This document shows positions 11,123-21,677 of a stretch of DNA of 64,000 nucleotides, piece by piece. The stretch lies in assembly GCA_011033025.1 (NCBI GenBank), contig WFMF01000057.1, forward strand, positions 1-64,000. The letters are read 5' to 3'. The notes under the pieces were generated by a model. That model saw only the letters and a list, made by a program, of their open reading frames with translations. It was not told the origin of the DNA and made no database searches. Both the position numbers and the translations under genes were made by a program. How positions within the stretch are numbered: the stretch's first letter is position 1; each line of letters begins with the position of its first letter. This DNA is from Beroe forskalii. Its lineage: Eukaryota > Ctenophora > Nuda > Beroida > Beroidae.

Positions 11123-12116
11123 AGTGGAACTCCTACTCCCCTCTATGTCGTATGCTTTTTACATTTTATTACCCTCCTCTTTTCCGTTTGGATAGCAGTC
11201 CAGAAGAACTGGAACGGCGATTACTGATGAGTATTATAATTTCTATCTTTGTAATTTAGTAGCGGATGTGGACTCAATTCTAATTATTTTATTTCATACC
11301 GAAAAGTTTCAAGTTTGTATAAAAATTCACAATTCCCTCGGTACTTCACAAAACTAGGCCGCTTATTGGCAAATCATATTCTATATCAATACTTGAACTG
11401 TTTGCTGGCCGAACAGGCGTTAACAAATAACAATATTCCACAACATTCAAGTTATAGGAAAAATCCTTATTGTCCATCTCTCATGTAAGGTATCTAGAAA
11501 TGATGTATTTCCTTCGTAATTATGTTCTTTTTCATATGCAAGTAAGTTTTAACTACGAAGGCTTATATCTCTGCAGCACAATAGTTTTTGCAAATATTTT
11601 TTTGTGACCTATAATAAATTCCTCTTGTTATAATGATAAGCAAAACCATCTGCTTATGTTCCTGTTATAATGTAACATCACGCCAAACACAATGAGATTA
11701 GTTTATTAATGTTTAGTTGATACGGATTTATAATGAAAGTTACATATTTGAATGCTTACACTTGCGTGGGTTGTTTTAACTTGCTCAAATTACTAATATC
11801 TATACAATCTAAGAATCCCAAGAATAAATTTGCCAAAAAACCAAATTTAATACTGATTACCTTGATGACTACTAAGTTTCAGCAAAAATCATTCCTAGTT
11901 TTTGAATCTAAAGATGTAATAGACGTATTTAATTGGTGACAGTTTTTGAGTTCGTCGAACTTAAGATTCAACACTTCATCTTTGATGATCCTACTGCAAC
12001 TCTTGCCATACCCAACGCCTTAGTTGTAACCTAACCATAACCCTAACCGATAACCCATATGTCGAGGCAAAATATAACAAGGAAAAGTGTTATGCGGTAA
12101 GGAAAAATTCCTTGAT
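11123..12116. other. TMED copy-1 3' flank and start of unit 2
   Basis: AT-rich with no gene. The first 200 or so bases match the 3' flank of copy 2. CCCTAACC-like repeats appear at 12000-12055, at the start of the second unit. Confidence 0.5.
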
Positions 12117-13322
12117 TCACGCTGGTATTTTGCACTGAACTTGTTCTTCAAAATGATCTGGAAACATGTCTTCAGTTATGCCAGTATCATATCCTTCATA
12201 GCCGAACATAAGGGCATCACCCTTTAGATAGTACATAACATATTCCTTCAACATCGGAGGAATACTAACCCACATTTCATCCACTTCTGCTTTACTTGCC
12301 ACAGCCTCCTGCGTGCTTTGGATGCTTGGCAAGTCAATCTCTAGATTTAGTTTTTCTCTGAGAAAACTATAATCACTGTCCATAGTTTCTAGGGTTCCAA
12401 TGAAGTCGTACTTTTCCCGACAATGATCACATAAACTTAACATACTCAAAAAATGGGTATTGACAATTGTATCCCTGAGATTTGCACTGCCATAATCTTG
12501 CGGCATGAATATCTGAAGAACCAGCAGCATGCCGAGTGAAATGCGATCATCTTGTCCCTCAACACTGCAGTTCTCCTCGATCTCATTCGAGATGTAGGAG
12601 TATATCTCGTCAGGTACGATATACTCATCCGGTTTTTCGGTTACCAGTCGTTGTAGAGCTCCGCACGCTTCCTTACTGCGCGATGTCCGGTATATCCGGA
12701 ACGCTTCCTGTGTGGAATTCCCGGTGAATTTGTCTCTGTACGCTGACAACAATCGTGAAAGAGGGTCCCTTACAAAGGTTATCCGGTAGTATTCTTCTGT
12801 TATTTGCCTCGAAAGTTCATCGTACCCGCGTTCCTTCACTCGAGTAAGAGTTCCGTTATCTCTCCAGAATTCAGGCTTGTTCGGGTTCGCTAAAACTTCA
12901 GCTTCGTCTGGTGTGATGACCCCTCGTAGCAGTAAGAGCAATGTCCGCCAGTTAGATGACCCTGCTTTACCAACGGTGCAAATCAAGAATTTCTTGCTGG
13001 GGAGGAGCAACATTCGGTTAGCGGGTGGCCGCGTTTTGTAAGTGCACGGAATACGGGAAGCGTGAATCTTGCATCTTTCTGCAACCAACTCAGCTCTTTC
13101 TTCGCCATTCAGGGAACTAGGACTATGCTTATCTTCCTGCTGTCGAGGCTTTGCAGATTGCCGCTGTGACTGTTCAAGTTGAGCTCCTGAGAAATCCTTT
13201 CTTGCAATAGAAAGTCTCTGCATATCCACAAGGCGCGGGAATAGCCAAAACCATGTCAGCAAAACGACAATGAGGATGAAAGAAATCATTGTCAATTTGT
13301 TAAGCCTACGCAGTGGCCTCAT
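12117..13322 (-). CDS. Golgi carbohydrate sulfotransferase (CHST8-14/HNK-1 family), copy B
   Basis: 401 residues, single exon, with the same layout as copy A: N-terminal membrane anchor (10-29), stem, PAPS 5' motif at 114-127 and 3' motif at 182-196, all unchanged. Differences from copy A cluster in the anchor and stem (residues 12, 13, 54, 60, 72, 75, 87, 100, 108) and at 235-254 (loop [19 protein letters not shown] versus [19 protein letters not shown]), with single changes elsewhere (139, 171, 280, 293, 353). The catalytic core is conserved, which suggests purifying selection after the duplication. The 235-254 changes could alter acceptor preference; that is inference. It lies antisense inside the extended TMED transcription unit, between the two last exons. 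Confidence 0.9.
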   Translation of the reverse strand: MRPLRRLNKLTMISFILIVVLLTWFWLFPRLVDMQRLSIARKDFSGAQLEQSQRQSAKPRQQEDKHSPSSLNGEERAELVAERCKIHASRIPCTYKTRPPANRMLLLPSKKFLICTVGKAGSSNWRTLLLLLRGVITPDEAEVLANPNKPEFWRDNGTLTRVKERGYDELSRQITEEYYRITFVRDPLSRLLSAYRDKFTGNSTQEAFRIYRTSRSKEACGALQRLVTEKPDEYIVPDEIYSYISNEIEENCSVEGQDDRISLGMLLVLQIFMPQDYGSANLRDTIVNTHFLSMLSLCDHCREKYDFIGTLETMDSDYSFLREKLNLEIDLPSIQSTQEAVASKAEVDEMWVSIPPMLKEYVMYYLKGDALMFGYEGYDTGITEDMFPDHFEEQVQCKIPA

Positions 13323-14111
13323 CTTCTTGAAATTTTACTGGAGCTGCAGACTTTTCACGGAAAACTAGACAAATATAACGGCCTATAATCGAGTTTGTGA
13401 GTGTAAGACGCTACTCTGGAATATTAATGAGAACATGGCCACACGTAACAAAGTGAGGACTAGAGCAAGTTGTGTAAAGTAAGTGAAAACAACCCGAGCA
13501 TTGTTCAATGTTAAGTGTCAAGTGATAATATACGCTCGTAATAATCAATTGAGTTCAGTGTAGGGTAATGAATAATGAGGAATTAAAATAACCTTGGCAA
13601 TAGCTTAGAAATTTACATATATTGGTATATTGTCTAATTAAAAAATTAATATTATTGAGATTTAATAGTGTATTAAGATCTTCCACATAGAAAAGTCTTG
13701 TTTTGTTAGCATGTCATCAGCATTAATTATCAGAATTGAATGGTTCACATTTCTTCAAAGATATTTAGGAGAATGTTAATACTTTGATAAGTGAAATGAT
13801 GGATCTCTGCGAGGTTACTGTTCGTGCGACGTGTGTGTTCTCCTAAAATCAATTGCAACTACCATCGCACTACCCCATCTCATCCTTGAAACCTTGATTT
13901 TGGGCTCTTAATATAATTTTTAATCAAGAAGGGAAGGAAGAACTCCGATTTTACCCCCCCCCCCCTCCCCCTTGTTATGAAGTTTACATCAGTTGTAATT
14001 TTGTTACCGTAATATTACAATAATATGCTATACATTTGATATAATTTCCGACCTTTCCCATAACTCGCCTCATTTACTGTTTGTAACCCTACGACCCAGC
14101 GGACCCGCGAG

Positions 14112-14252
14112 GAAAGATTCCGTTTCACCTCCGACACTACCAACAACCGAGTGTTGTGGTGGGCTGTGGCCCAAACCACCATCCTGCTCCTCGTGGGGGC
14201 GTGGCAGATGCGCCATCTCAAGGGATTCTTTGAGGCTAAGAAGCTCGTGTAA
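14112..14252 (+). other. TMED last exon, copy 2 (alternative or redundant terminal exon)
   Basis: Same sequence as 10982-11122, with the same upstream border repeat GGACCCGCGAG at 14101-14111 and stop TAA 14250-14252. No second copy of the upstream TMED exons exists in the window. It can therefore only serve as an alternative terminal exon of the one TMED gene, giving the same protein with a different 3' UTR, or be unused. Confidence 0.8.
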
Positions 14253-15163
14253 AGTGGAACTCCTACTCCCCTCTATGTCGTATGCTTTTTACATTTTATT
14301 ACCCTCCTCTTTTCCGTTTGGATAGCAGTCCAGAAGAACTGGAACGGCGATTACTGATGAGTATTATAATTTCTATCTTTGTAATTTAGTAGCGGATGTG
14401 GACTCAATTCTAATTATTTTATTTCATACCGAAAAGTTTCAAGTTTGTATAAAAATTTCATTATTTTCTCGGTACTTCACGAAGCGTATACTAGGCCGCT
14501 TATTGGCAAATCATATTCTATATCAATACTTGAACTGTTTGCTGGCCGAACAGGCGTTAACAATATTCCACAACATTCAAGTTATAGGGAAAATTCGCAT
14601 GATCCATCTCTCATGTCAGGTATCTAGAATGACGTATTTCCTCCGTTAATATGGACTTGTTCATAAGTAAGTAAGTTTTGACGTGACCAACGACGGCTTA
14701 ATCCTTTGCAGCATAATAGTTTTGCAAATATTTTTGTAAACTATAATGATAAGCAAAACCATCTGCTTATGTTCCTGTTATAATGTAACATCACGCCAAA
14801 CACAATGAGATTAGTTTATTAATGTTTAGTTGATACGGATTTATAATGAAAGTTACATATTTGAATGCTTACACTCATTTTGTGGGTTGTTTTCACTTGC
14901 TCATAACTAATATCTGTACAATCCAAGCATAAATTAGCCAAAAATCCAATTTAATGCTGATTACCGTGCTGATTAATAACACTTGGATTCGGCAAAGTTT
15001 CGGCAAAAAATCATTCCTATTTTTTAATTTAAAGATTTAATAGACATAAGACATATATAATTTGTGACAATTTGTGAGTTTCGTCCTTGACTTATGACAT
15101 TAAGTGTCCTTGAATATAATAACCATTTCACAAATCCAGGATGTCACAATTGTCGCTGCACTG
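14253..15163. other. Spacer between TMED copy 2 and SKA1
   Basis: AT-rich DNA matching 11123-11960 until about 15085. No gene seen. A T/C-rich acceptor-like site (CAAATCCAG, 15131-15139) just before SKA1 hints at an upstream noncoding exon. Confidence 0.45.
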
Positions 15164-16099
15164 ATGACTGAGTCCGACCCACCCACCACATCCTCCGATG
15201 CCCCCGGCACCCTGGATACACCTCTCTCCGACCTGCCCCAATTCCTCCGAGACCGGAGCACGGAAGCCCGGACCCTCGCGGCCCTTTTTGCGCGGTACTC
15301 CGACGCCTCGGCAGTTTCCGACGAGGACCGGGTCCTGCTAAACGAGATCACTTCCGGGTTAGGAGCTATCCGGAAGCGAGTGAGCAGTTTGGAGCGAGAG
15401 AAGCACCGTCTCCAGCATGAGGTGGAGCGTGGCAAGGTGGATGTGGCTCGGCTGCGCCTCATCAGGGACAGGTTGAAGGAGCAGGAAGAGAATGTTCCTC
15501 CTCACATGCCGAACAACAACAACACGGCAGAGTCCACCAAGGCAGAGGAGAGCACTGAGGATAAGAGCGGGGTTAGGAAGAGGGGGAATGTGCAGTTTGC
15601 TGAGCCTGAGCCGGTGGAGGAGGATAAGGCCGCCATGCCCCCGCCTCGCAGGGTGCTCAAGAGGTGCGACCCTTCCAAACTCCTGTCCAAAAACAAGAAA
15701 TCAAAGCTCGCCAAGACAACTGTCGTTCCCGTTATCGATTATCTAACGATCGATGAGTTCAAATCGCTGCCTAAGTACATGTTGGGACGAGTGAAGTACG
15801 AGCAAATCAACTCGTTAATCGACGAGATCAACTCGTGCGCGGCTCAGAAGTACAAGATAATCGACACTCCTCTCAACAAGCTGTCCTCGGAGAACATGAA
15901 GAAGTTCAACCGGATGACAGACTCAGTGGAGACCAAGGAGACGCAGGATAAGGTGTGGTTTGAGACCCAGGACATCAAGGACTTTGCTTCCAGCGTCCAG
16001 GTTGTCCACAACTTTACCAAGATAGTACCGATTCTGAGGCACTGTCAGAGGTTACGGCAGTTCAGAGCGGGGAAAGTGGAAAAATACGTGATAATTTGA
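15164..16099 (+). CDS. SKA1: Spindle and kinetochore-associated protein 1
   Basis: 311 residues in one exon from ATG 15164; no earlier in-frame ATG exists, though an acceptor-like CAG at 15137-15139 could join an upstream exon in frame. Residues 55-112 form a heptad-like coiled coil ending in ENVPPHMP, as in vertebrate SKA1 (ENVPSHLP). 113-188 is a charged, low-complexity linker with a basic stretch (SKNKKSKLAK). 190-311 is the winged-helix microtubule-binding domain: SLPKYMLGRVKYEQINSLID, INSCAAQKYKII, VWFETQDIKDF, ILRHCQRLRQFR and the C-terminal KYVII. SKA1 works with SKA2 and SKA3 to hold kinetochores on depolymerising microtubules. It is longer than human SKA1 (255) because of the N-terminus and linker. 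AATAAA at 16296-16301. Transcribed in the same direction as the next four genes. Confidence 0.92.
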   Translation: MTESDPPTTSSDAPGTLDTPLSDLPQFLRDRSTEARTLAALFARYSDASAVSDEDRVLLNEITSGLGAIRKRVSSLEREKHRLQHEVERGKVDVARLRLIRDRLKEQEENVPPHMPNNNNTAESTKAEESTEDKSGVRKRGNVQFAEPEPVEEDKAAMPPPRRVLKRCDPSKLLSKNKKSKLAKTTVVPVIDYLTIDEFKSLPKYMLGRVKYEQINSLIDEINSCAAQKYKIIDTPLNKLSSENMKKFNRMTDSVETKETQDKVWFETQDIKDFASSVQVVHNFTKIVPILRHCQRLRQFRAGKVEKYVII

Positions 16100-16677
16100 A
16101 ATGTTGATGATATTTAAGTATTTTTTTTGCAATTTATGAACTTTCGAGACACAAACTTATTGTTTGTGAATACATAAGTAAAAGGTTTTGATGTAGTTGG
16201 TTTCAGGTTTCATGAGAACTCTATTACACTATGAAACCAATATGGCAACTGCCAACTGCATGAAGGTTCTTTTTTGAATTAGATTTTAATCTTAGAATAA
16301 AGCTATTTGATACAATATTTGTTATGACGTTATGTAAGAAACATATAATATTTCTAGAATGAGCTTGGTTTTATCTTTTTAACATTATGAAATAATTATC
16401 TCTTTGAAATGATAATGTTAATTATATTCATTATTCAAATTCCTATTTTCATTTCCTGGTTCCGAAATAGATTATCAATTTAGATGCTTAGATGCCTTGG
16501 TTAATAATTAACCAATGGTTATTCACTTTTCCGTCATAAGAAGTAGAATTGCGATTTGTTCATCTCATATCAAGTAATTATCAAAGAATGCACCCCCATG
16601 TCTCTTTTATACCTCCCCCCCAAACTGAACCACTCTACTCATAATTACGGATAAACCATCCACCCTCCCCATAGGAA
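16100..16677. other. SKA1 3' UTR and spacer
   Basis: AT-rich, with a poly(A) signal at 16296-16301. Nothing else seen. Confidence 0.5.
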
Positions 16678-18389
16678 ATGTCAGGGATAACCGCCCAGCA
16701 GCGTTACCTGTTCGATCTCCGGGGGTTCCTTATTCTCAGGAATATCATCCCCTCCTCCGAAATATCAGCAGCCTCTGAGGCTATCTCAGCTAACATGGCC
16801 AGGTAATCTCAAACCATGCACTATGTATTTGTTATGCATTTGCATTTTCCTCGTAATATTGTTGATCTGTGTATTCTTTTTCTATGCAGCCACACAAAAG
16901 CATAGGCAAGTATTTCAACTTCTATTGAATTTCAAGAGGCATTTCAACTTTAAATTGCCAGATGGTTCCAATTTCACCTTTCCATCTCAGGTTCCACGAG
17001 CGAACTGGTGGGTTACGTAACTCGAGACTCAAGGAGTTTGAAGGGGACGGAGTGAAGGGGAGGCTGGATTGCGGGAACATGCTGCAGTGGGAGAAGCCTC
17101 ACTGTGAGGTGTTCAGGAGGTTCCTGGCAATCCCACACGTCGTGCCTTTCCTCAATGAGCTATGTGGCAAGGGTTACCGGTGAGTTATGTTTTCTGAATA
17201 GTCACCCATGAATATATTCTAAAATTAAAATCTTTGAATGGCATGATTTTGGATTCTCATTCACTGCACTGGAAAGGGCTAATCAAAGCAAAGCGAGTAA
17301 CAGAAAGAGGCAGGCTTCAGTATTTCAGTAACGATCCCCCTTTTAGGTTGGATCACCTTCCATTGGCAATAATCCAGCACCAAAACGCCGAGGGTTTTGA
17401 TTTGCACGGTGGAAACGTGGATGAAAACGGAGAGTGGATGACCGATTTGAGTTATGATTGTAGGTACTAAAAAACCACGCATTCAACCTTTGCTATGGTA
17501 TTGGTATTGGATTTTAAGATAAGGGATATAATTGCTATTGTCTTCCTCTATCAAAACTTTTTTATTTCATTTTAATGATACCTCTCTGAACACTTTTCCT
17601 GTTCGATATCGACTAAATCTAACTTTTCTTTGACTCTACAAACGATTTTCGCTGATATTTACATCCCCTAAACTGTAATCTCTAACACTTCGCCCTTCTC
17701 AATTCTATCCTTGACCAGGTATGGTAAGATAAGCTGCAATCTCCTCAACGTGGCAATCCCTCTTGACACCACAAAACCCGGGGACGGGGGATTCGTTATA
17801 ATCCCTGGATCCCACAAAGCCAACTTCCCCATCCCTGCTAGCCTTGCGGAGTGTGATGAGCTGACACAGAACCACTACCTCGTCAATCCCTTGCTCAACC
17901 CAGGTCAGGGTTTGTAGGGGATGTAGAAATGGGACGTTGTAAAATGAAACAAAGTGTGGATCTGCTGCTGCTTTCCTGACTTGCCACTCAAAATAACAAT
18001 GACGACTCACATATATTATTAGTATTTTTGGTAACTAAATGAATAAGTGATTAAAGTAACGCTCTATCCCCATCCTCCCAGGAGATGTGCTGCTGTTCAC
18101 AGAAGCAGCCACCCACGGGGCCATGCCATGGCACGGCTCCACAGACACACGCCGCACTCTCTTCTACCGCTACTGTCCTGCTAACTTCGCCTACGGACGG
18201 GGCTACCTGGAGAAGAATGAGAACCTCGCCAAGGAGCTTACCCCCGAGCAGAGAGTGGTCCTGCAGGCCCCATTCGTGCCCCGTCTCAACAGGGAGCACT
18301 TGGAGGATGATGGAAGTGTGGGCGTCAGTCAGCGGAATAAGGAGAAGATGGCGTACGATAAGCTGGTCTTTGAGGCGGACTACTTCTGA
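16678..18389 (+). CDS. Phytanoyl-CoA dioxygenase (PhyH) family protein
   Basis: Five exons, 16678-16802, 16991-17179, 17347-17463, 17719-17903 and 18082-18389, join to 307 residues with canonical GT-AG borders. It starts MSGITAQQRYLFDLRGFLIL, the usual opening helix and strand of PhyH-type Fe(II)/2-oxoglutarate oxygenases. The core reads LHGGN (exon 3), NVAIPLDTTKPGDGGFVIIP and GSHKANFPIP (exon 4), then GDVLLFTEAATHGAMPWHG and TRRTLFYRY (exon 5). The THG histidine is the expected distal iron ligand and the Arg of TRRTLFYRY the likely 2-oxoglutarate anchor. The proximal HxD motif is not textbook: the best candidate is the LHGG histidine, as in a branch of the family. No clear peroxisome signal (C-terminus ADYF). 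Substrate unknown. The last 34 coding bases are repeated in the 3' UTR. Confidence 0.88.
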
Positions 18390-18432
18390 GATACAGTGCG
18401 ATAAGCTGGTCTTTGAGGCGGACTACTTCTGA
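18356..18432 (+). repeat. 34-bp direct repeat at the end of the PhyH gene
   Basis: CGATAAGCTGGTCTTTGAGG and the following bases up to TTCTGA occur at 18356-18389, where they encode the natural C-terminus and stop, and again at 18399-18432 just downstream. Confidence 0.95.
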
Positions 18433-19099
18433 TCTGAGAGGTGTGGTCTTTTTCATTTATTAAACTTCATTGAATGGAGTTTATTTCATTCCCAACTTCA
18501 TAGCTTTCTGGTTGTGGAGTATGTCGTGACCCCCAATTAGATGCTCCATTTGATTTTATTGTTGTATAAGTGAAAAACGTTCGTTATATGTAGAAAATGG
18601 ACGGTTTTTTGCTAGAAAGCTATAAGTGATCCTCTTGATGAGACTAGAATTCATTTTGTTTTAGATTGAAATGCAGTCAAGTGACCCGATTGCATCGACT
18701 CATTGAAATTTATTTGTATGTTTGTTGGTTTGTATTGTACAGTAAGAAAAATTTATTTTTGGTGCATACTTTTTATGATATATTCAGATTATATCTTTTC
18801 AGATAAGATGATAGAATTTGGAAAATAATCCGTTGTAGATAAATTTTTCGGCAACGATATGAACTAAATTTTCCCCTTTTCGACTGTGATTTAAAGATGA
18901 ATACTTGGATAATGTTTAATTGCACCCATAGCCTTTTAATGTCGAAAAATGGATGATATTAATAGAGATTGATTATTAAATCGAGATTTATTGCCTATTC
19001 ATTATCCATATCAATGAGATTGAGATATTTGATTGCAATTATTGTAAACATCATTCACTAATATGGATCACATTGCACACCAAAGAAATTCCCAGTTGT
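18433..19099. other. PhyH 3' UTR and spacer
   Basis: AT-rich, no gene. The ATG10 promoter should lie here, but no motif stands out. Confidence 0.45.
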
Positions 19100-19822
19100 A
19101 TGACCGGATGTATCTCTGAGGAAGACTTTAAGAAGCAATGTCATGAGCTTGTCGCAGTATCGGATAAACTAGGGGATGGCTGGGAAATAAGAAGGGATCG
19201 CGATGACATCTTCTTGGTGAAGAAAACGAAGATTCCTGCCCAGATTTCTTCAGATAATCCTGTCTCTCACAAACCTCCGGAACTCTCGGGGAGCACCACA
19301 AAACTCAACTCAAACGAATCTCCTAACGAGCAACCTGTCGCCACACCGGACGAAGATGACGCAGAAGACATCATATCACTGGACGACAGCGACTCAGACG
19401 AAACCCCACCCTCGGCTGCTGGCTCCTCATTGGTCACCTTCGAGTATCACGTGACCTATTCGCCAGCCTATAACGTTCCAGTGCTGCACTTTAACGCGTG
19501 GCATGTCACGGGGCAGCTCCTGACAGTTGAGGAGGTTTGGGCACTGTCCCCCGCTACTCCGGAGAACAGGTTCAGCTACATCACGCAGGTGGACCACCCC
19601 CTCCTGGCACGCCCCTTTTTCCAGCTCCACCCCTGCAGGACTGAGCAGGTCATGGGGGCCCTGGAGCAGGACTCCATGGGGGCACTGAAGCAGGACTCCA
19701 TGGGTGCACTGAAGCAGGACTTCATTGGGGTACTGGATCAGGACTCCATGGGGGCACTGGATCAGGACTCCATGGGGGCACTGGATAAGGACTCCATGAG
19801 GGTAATGGAGCAGACTCCGTAG
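19100..19822 (+). CDS. ATG10: Autophagy E2-like enzyme ATG10, C-terminus altered by a minisatellite
   Basis: Start ATG 19100 (MTGCISEEDFKKQCHELV), the first in-frame ATG. The E2-like fold reads GDGWEIRRDRDDIFLVKK, an acidic insert of about 65 residues (SLDDSDSDE), then FEYHVTYSPAYNVPVLHFN, LLTVEEVW, DHPLLARPFFQLHPCRTEQ. Cys179 in HPC is the catalytic cysteine that takes ATG12 from ATG7 and passes it to ATG5. After residue 183 the frame enters an 8-residue repeat (DSMGALKQ-type) and stops at 19820. The expected C-terminal helix, recognisable as YLISWISSLGRDVGL, follows at about 19840-19895 in another frame, just after an acceptor-like CTCAG. Either the repeat is an intron, or it has shifted the frame (one repeat copy lacks a base), or the assembly is wrong. 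Single exon otherwise. Confidence 0.85.
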   Translation: MTGCISEEDFKKQCHELVAVSDKLGDGWEIRRDRDDIFLVKKTKIPAQISSDNPVSHKPPELSGSTTKLNSNESPNEQPVATPDEDDAEDIISLDDSDSDETPPSAAGSSLVTFEYHVTYSPAYNVPVLHFNAWHVTGQLLTVEEVWALSPATPENRFSYITQVDHPLLARPFFQLHPCRTEQVMGALEQDSMGALKQDSMGALKQDFIGVLDQDSMGALDQDSMGALDKDSMRVMEQTP

Positions 19823-19845
19823 GGGCACTGAGGCAGGACTCAGGT
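19648..19845 (+). repeat. 24-bp minisatellite in ATG10
   Basis: About seven copies of a 24-base unit (GACTCCATGGGGGCACTGAA plus GCAG). The copies near 19800-19825 are more diverged, and one is a base short. Confidence 0.9.
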
Positions 19846-20153
19846 ACCTGATCTCCTGGATTTCCAGCCTGGGCAGGGATGTGGGGCTTACTCTGGATAT
19901 CAGATATGCCATGAGATGAAACCTTAGGTACATGAACTGATAAGGGAAAGATTTGCTCAAATTGAATGGGGAATTCAGAATTTCTGATTTTAAGTTTGGT
20001 GAACTGATTTGTTTCTCTAACTGAGGCATTGTTATTACTTATTTGCCCAGATTTTTCTGTTCAATTACAAATTGGTTGAAGATGGTTGATAAATTCTTTA
20101 TTTATTTTGATTTTCGCTGTAGATAAAACCTTAGCCCCCTTTCAAATTTGAGA
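19823..20153. other. ATG10 3' end and spacer
   Basis: The first 75 bases hold the out-of-frame conserved ATG10 C-terminal segment; the rest is AT-rich with no gene. Confidence 0.5.
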
Positions 20154-21130
20154 ATGGTGACTTTGAAAGACGATGAACGTAAGTTTTTTTGCTGTTTCCG
20201 TCATGCGATACTACTGATGACGATACTACTCTTATCTCAATGACTGTTACTTTCATATTACTGTCGTCACTCGAATGACCTATATTTTCAATGGTTTTGT
20301 TTTACTTGATATTCCTCTCCCTTTGACCTGTATTTATTTGATGACTTGAATCATTTCTTTTCAAGTCATTGTATTCTCAGAGGAGCTGTCGGAGCTGTTT
20401 GACGAGATTACATTCGCTCAGGATCGGTCCATGAAAGCGAAGTTCTGGAAGGCAGTTAGAGATAATTTCCTTGTGATTGGAGGTTTTTACTTTTGTATAG
20501 CACACTATCCCATGTTGTGTACTCATACTAAATGTTACACAGGTTTCCCCGCTTCGAGAAATGAGACTCATTTTGAAATTTCAAAGTCGCGCGCGCAGAA
20601 CCTTACTATACTGTATCAGGTTTTGAACCTTGCTTGAAAGGATAATGACTGATCAATTTTCATGATGGCCCACATGACACTACTGGGTATCCAAATATTT
20701 CTGTTTCTTTGCAATATTCAAATCACTGGCACTTATGTCACATTTTCAAATAGGTTATACTCTTTCTTCTACTCAGGTATGGGCGTGACAGTGTTCTACC
20801 TCGCTAAAGGCGCTAAGTTGATGGGCAGAGAGCACATGGCGTTTAACAACGCCCTAATGAGGCGCACTGCAGCGCAAGCAGTCACTGTAGCGTTCATAGT
20901 AATAGGCGCTATTAGGCACAAGCGCAAGAGCTACGATGAACAGATCAAACACGATCTAATCACTGGTAGGTTGATAGGAACGATTATATGGGGCAAGCGT
21001 GTTTAGTGTTGTTTAGACGTTAAAGGATAGCGGCTCATAGCATTCTCTCCATGCACTTTCGCTGTTTTCTCCTCTTCAATTCATCAATTCTGTTTCAGAG
21101 ATAACCATCAACGAAGATAGCTCAACATGA
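20154..21130 (+). CDS. HIG1-domain mitochondrial protein, paralog A
   Basis: Exons 20154-20178, 20381-20482, 20777-20965 and 21099-21130 join to 115 residues. All introns are phase 1 with good GT-AG sites. It begins MVTLKDDEQELSELFDEITF and has a first membrane helix after AVRDNFLVIGGMGVTVFYL, a polar loop with LMGREHMAFNNALMRR, and a second helix (AQAVTVAFIVIGAI) followed by KRKSYDEQIK. This hairpin of two helices with an arginine-rich loop is the HIG1/Rcf1 domain of inner-membrane proteins that bind cytochrome c oxidase and respiratory supercomplexes. The gene shares intron positions and phases with the next gene, so the two are tandem duplicates, although the proteins have diverged far. 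AATAAA at 21473-21478. The HIGD1 or HIGD2 branch cannot be set from this alone. Confidence 0.82.
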
Positions 21131-21677
21131 CAGCCATCTGCTGCTCTGAGCGTCTATTGATGAGGCGTTGAGTCGCGACATTTGCCTTCACTCTCTCGTA
21201 AGACGATAGTCGTGTTACTGTTGAGGAGGATCAAAGAGTTACTGCACATTGCATTTACAGAGATGCCGGGCACGAATGGTGATGAGATTATGCAGAATTT
21301 ATAATGCTTAAAGCGCATATCATGTTTCCGTATGTGACCTTACCATTCATATGACTGCAACATTAATTTATTTGTACAGTTTCAGAAGTACAGTATGATA
21401 AGTTGATACTTTAACTAATGTGAATTTTCCGGAAGAAAGCTTCATATTCTGATTCATTTTCTGTATTTATAAAATAAATCTTTGTATTTTGCAATTTTTA
21501 CGTTACCATGTACCGATTTTATTGCCAAAATTACACAATAACTTTTCATCCAGTAAAGATAAATCATAATGGATACTGTAACCCTGTGAGTTTTAAAATG
21601 TCTATTGTGCAGTGAATTGACTTTTCCACTAAAAAATGCCCAATTTGCTAAATCATGTCAAATTTGAGTAGGGTAAA
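21131..21677. other. Spacer between the HIG1 genes
   Basis: 3' UTR of the first gene with AATAAA (21473-21478) and a short AT-rich spacer. Confidence 0.5.

Larger units (their letters stand above)
7680..11960. repeat. Tandem duplication, unit 1
   Basis: This block and 11961-15085 are the same in order: CCCTAA-like stretch, sulfotransferase gene (minus), noncoding spacer, TMED last exon (plus) and its downstream DNA. Unit 1 is longer because it contains a Helitron at 9643-10785. The exact outer borders are blurred by small indels. Confidence 0.9.
11961..15085. repeat. Tandem duplication, unit 2
   Basis: Second copy of the block described at 7680-11960, without the Helitron. The sulfotransferase proteins differ by about 18 of 401 residues, while the TMED last exon and nearby UTR are identical. 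Confidence 0.9.

Noticed and set aside
15104-15163. SKA1 start at 15104
   Set aside because: That codon is GTG, not ATG; the first ATG in frame is 15164.
19073-19099. ATG10 start at 19073
   Set aside because: That codon is TTG; ATG 19100 fits the family's start.
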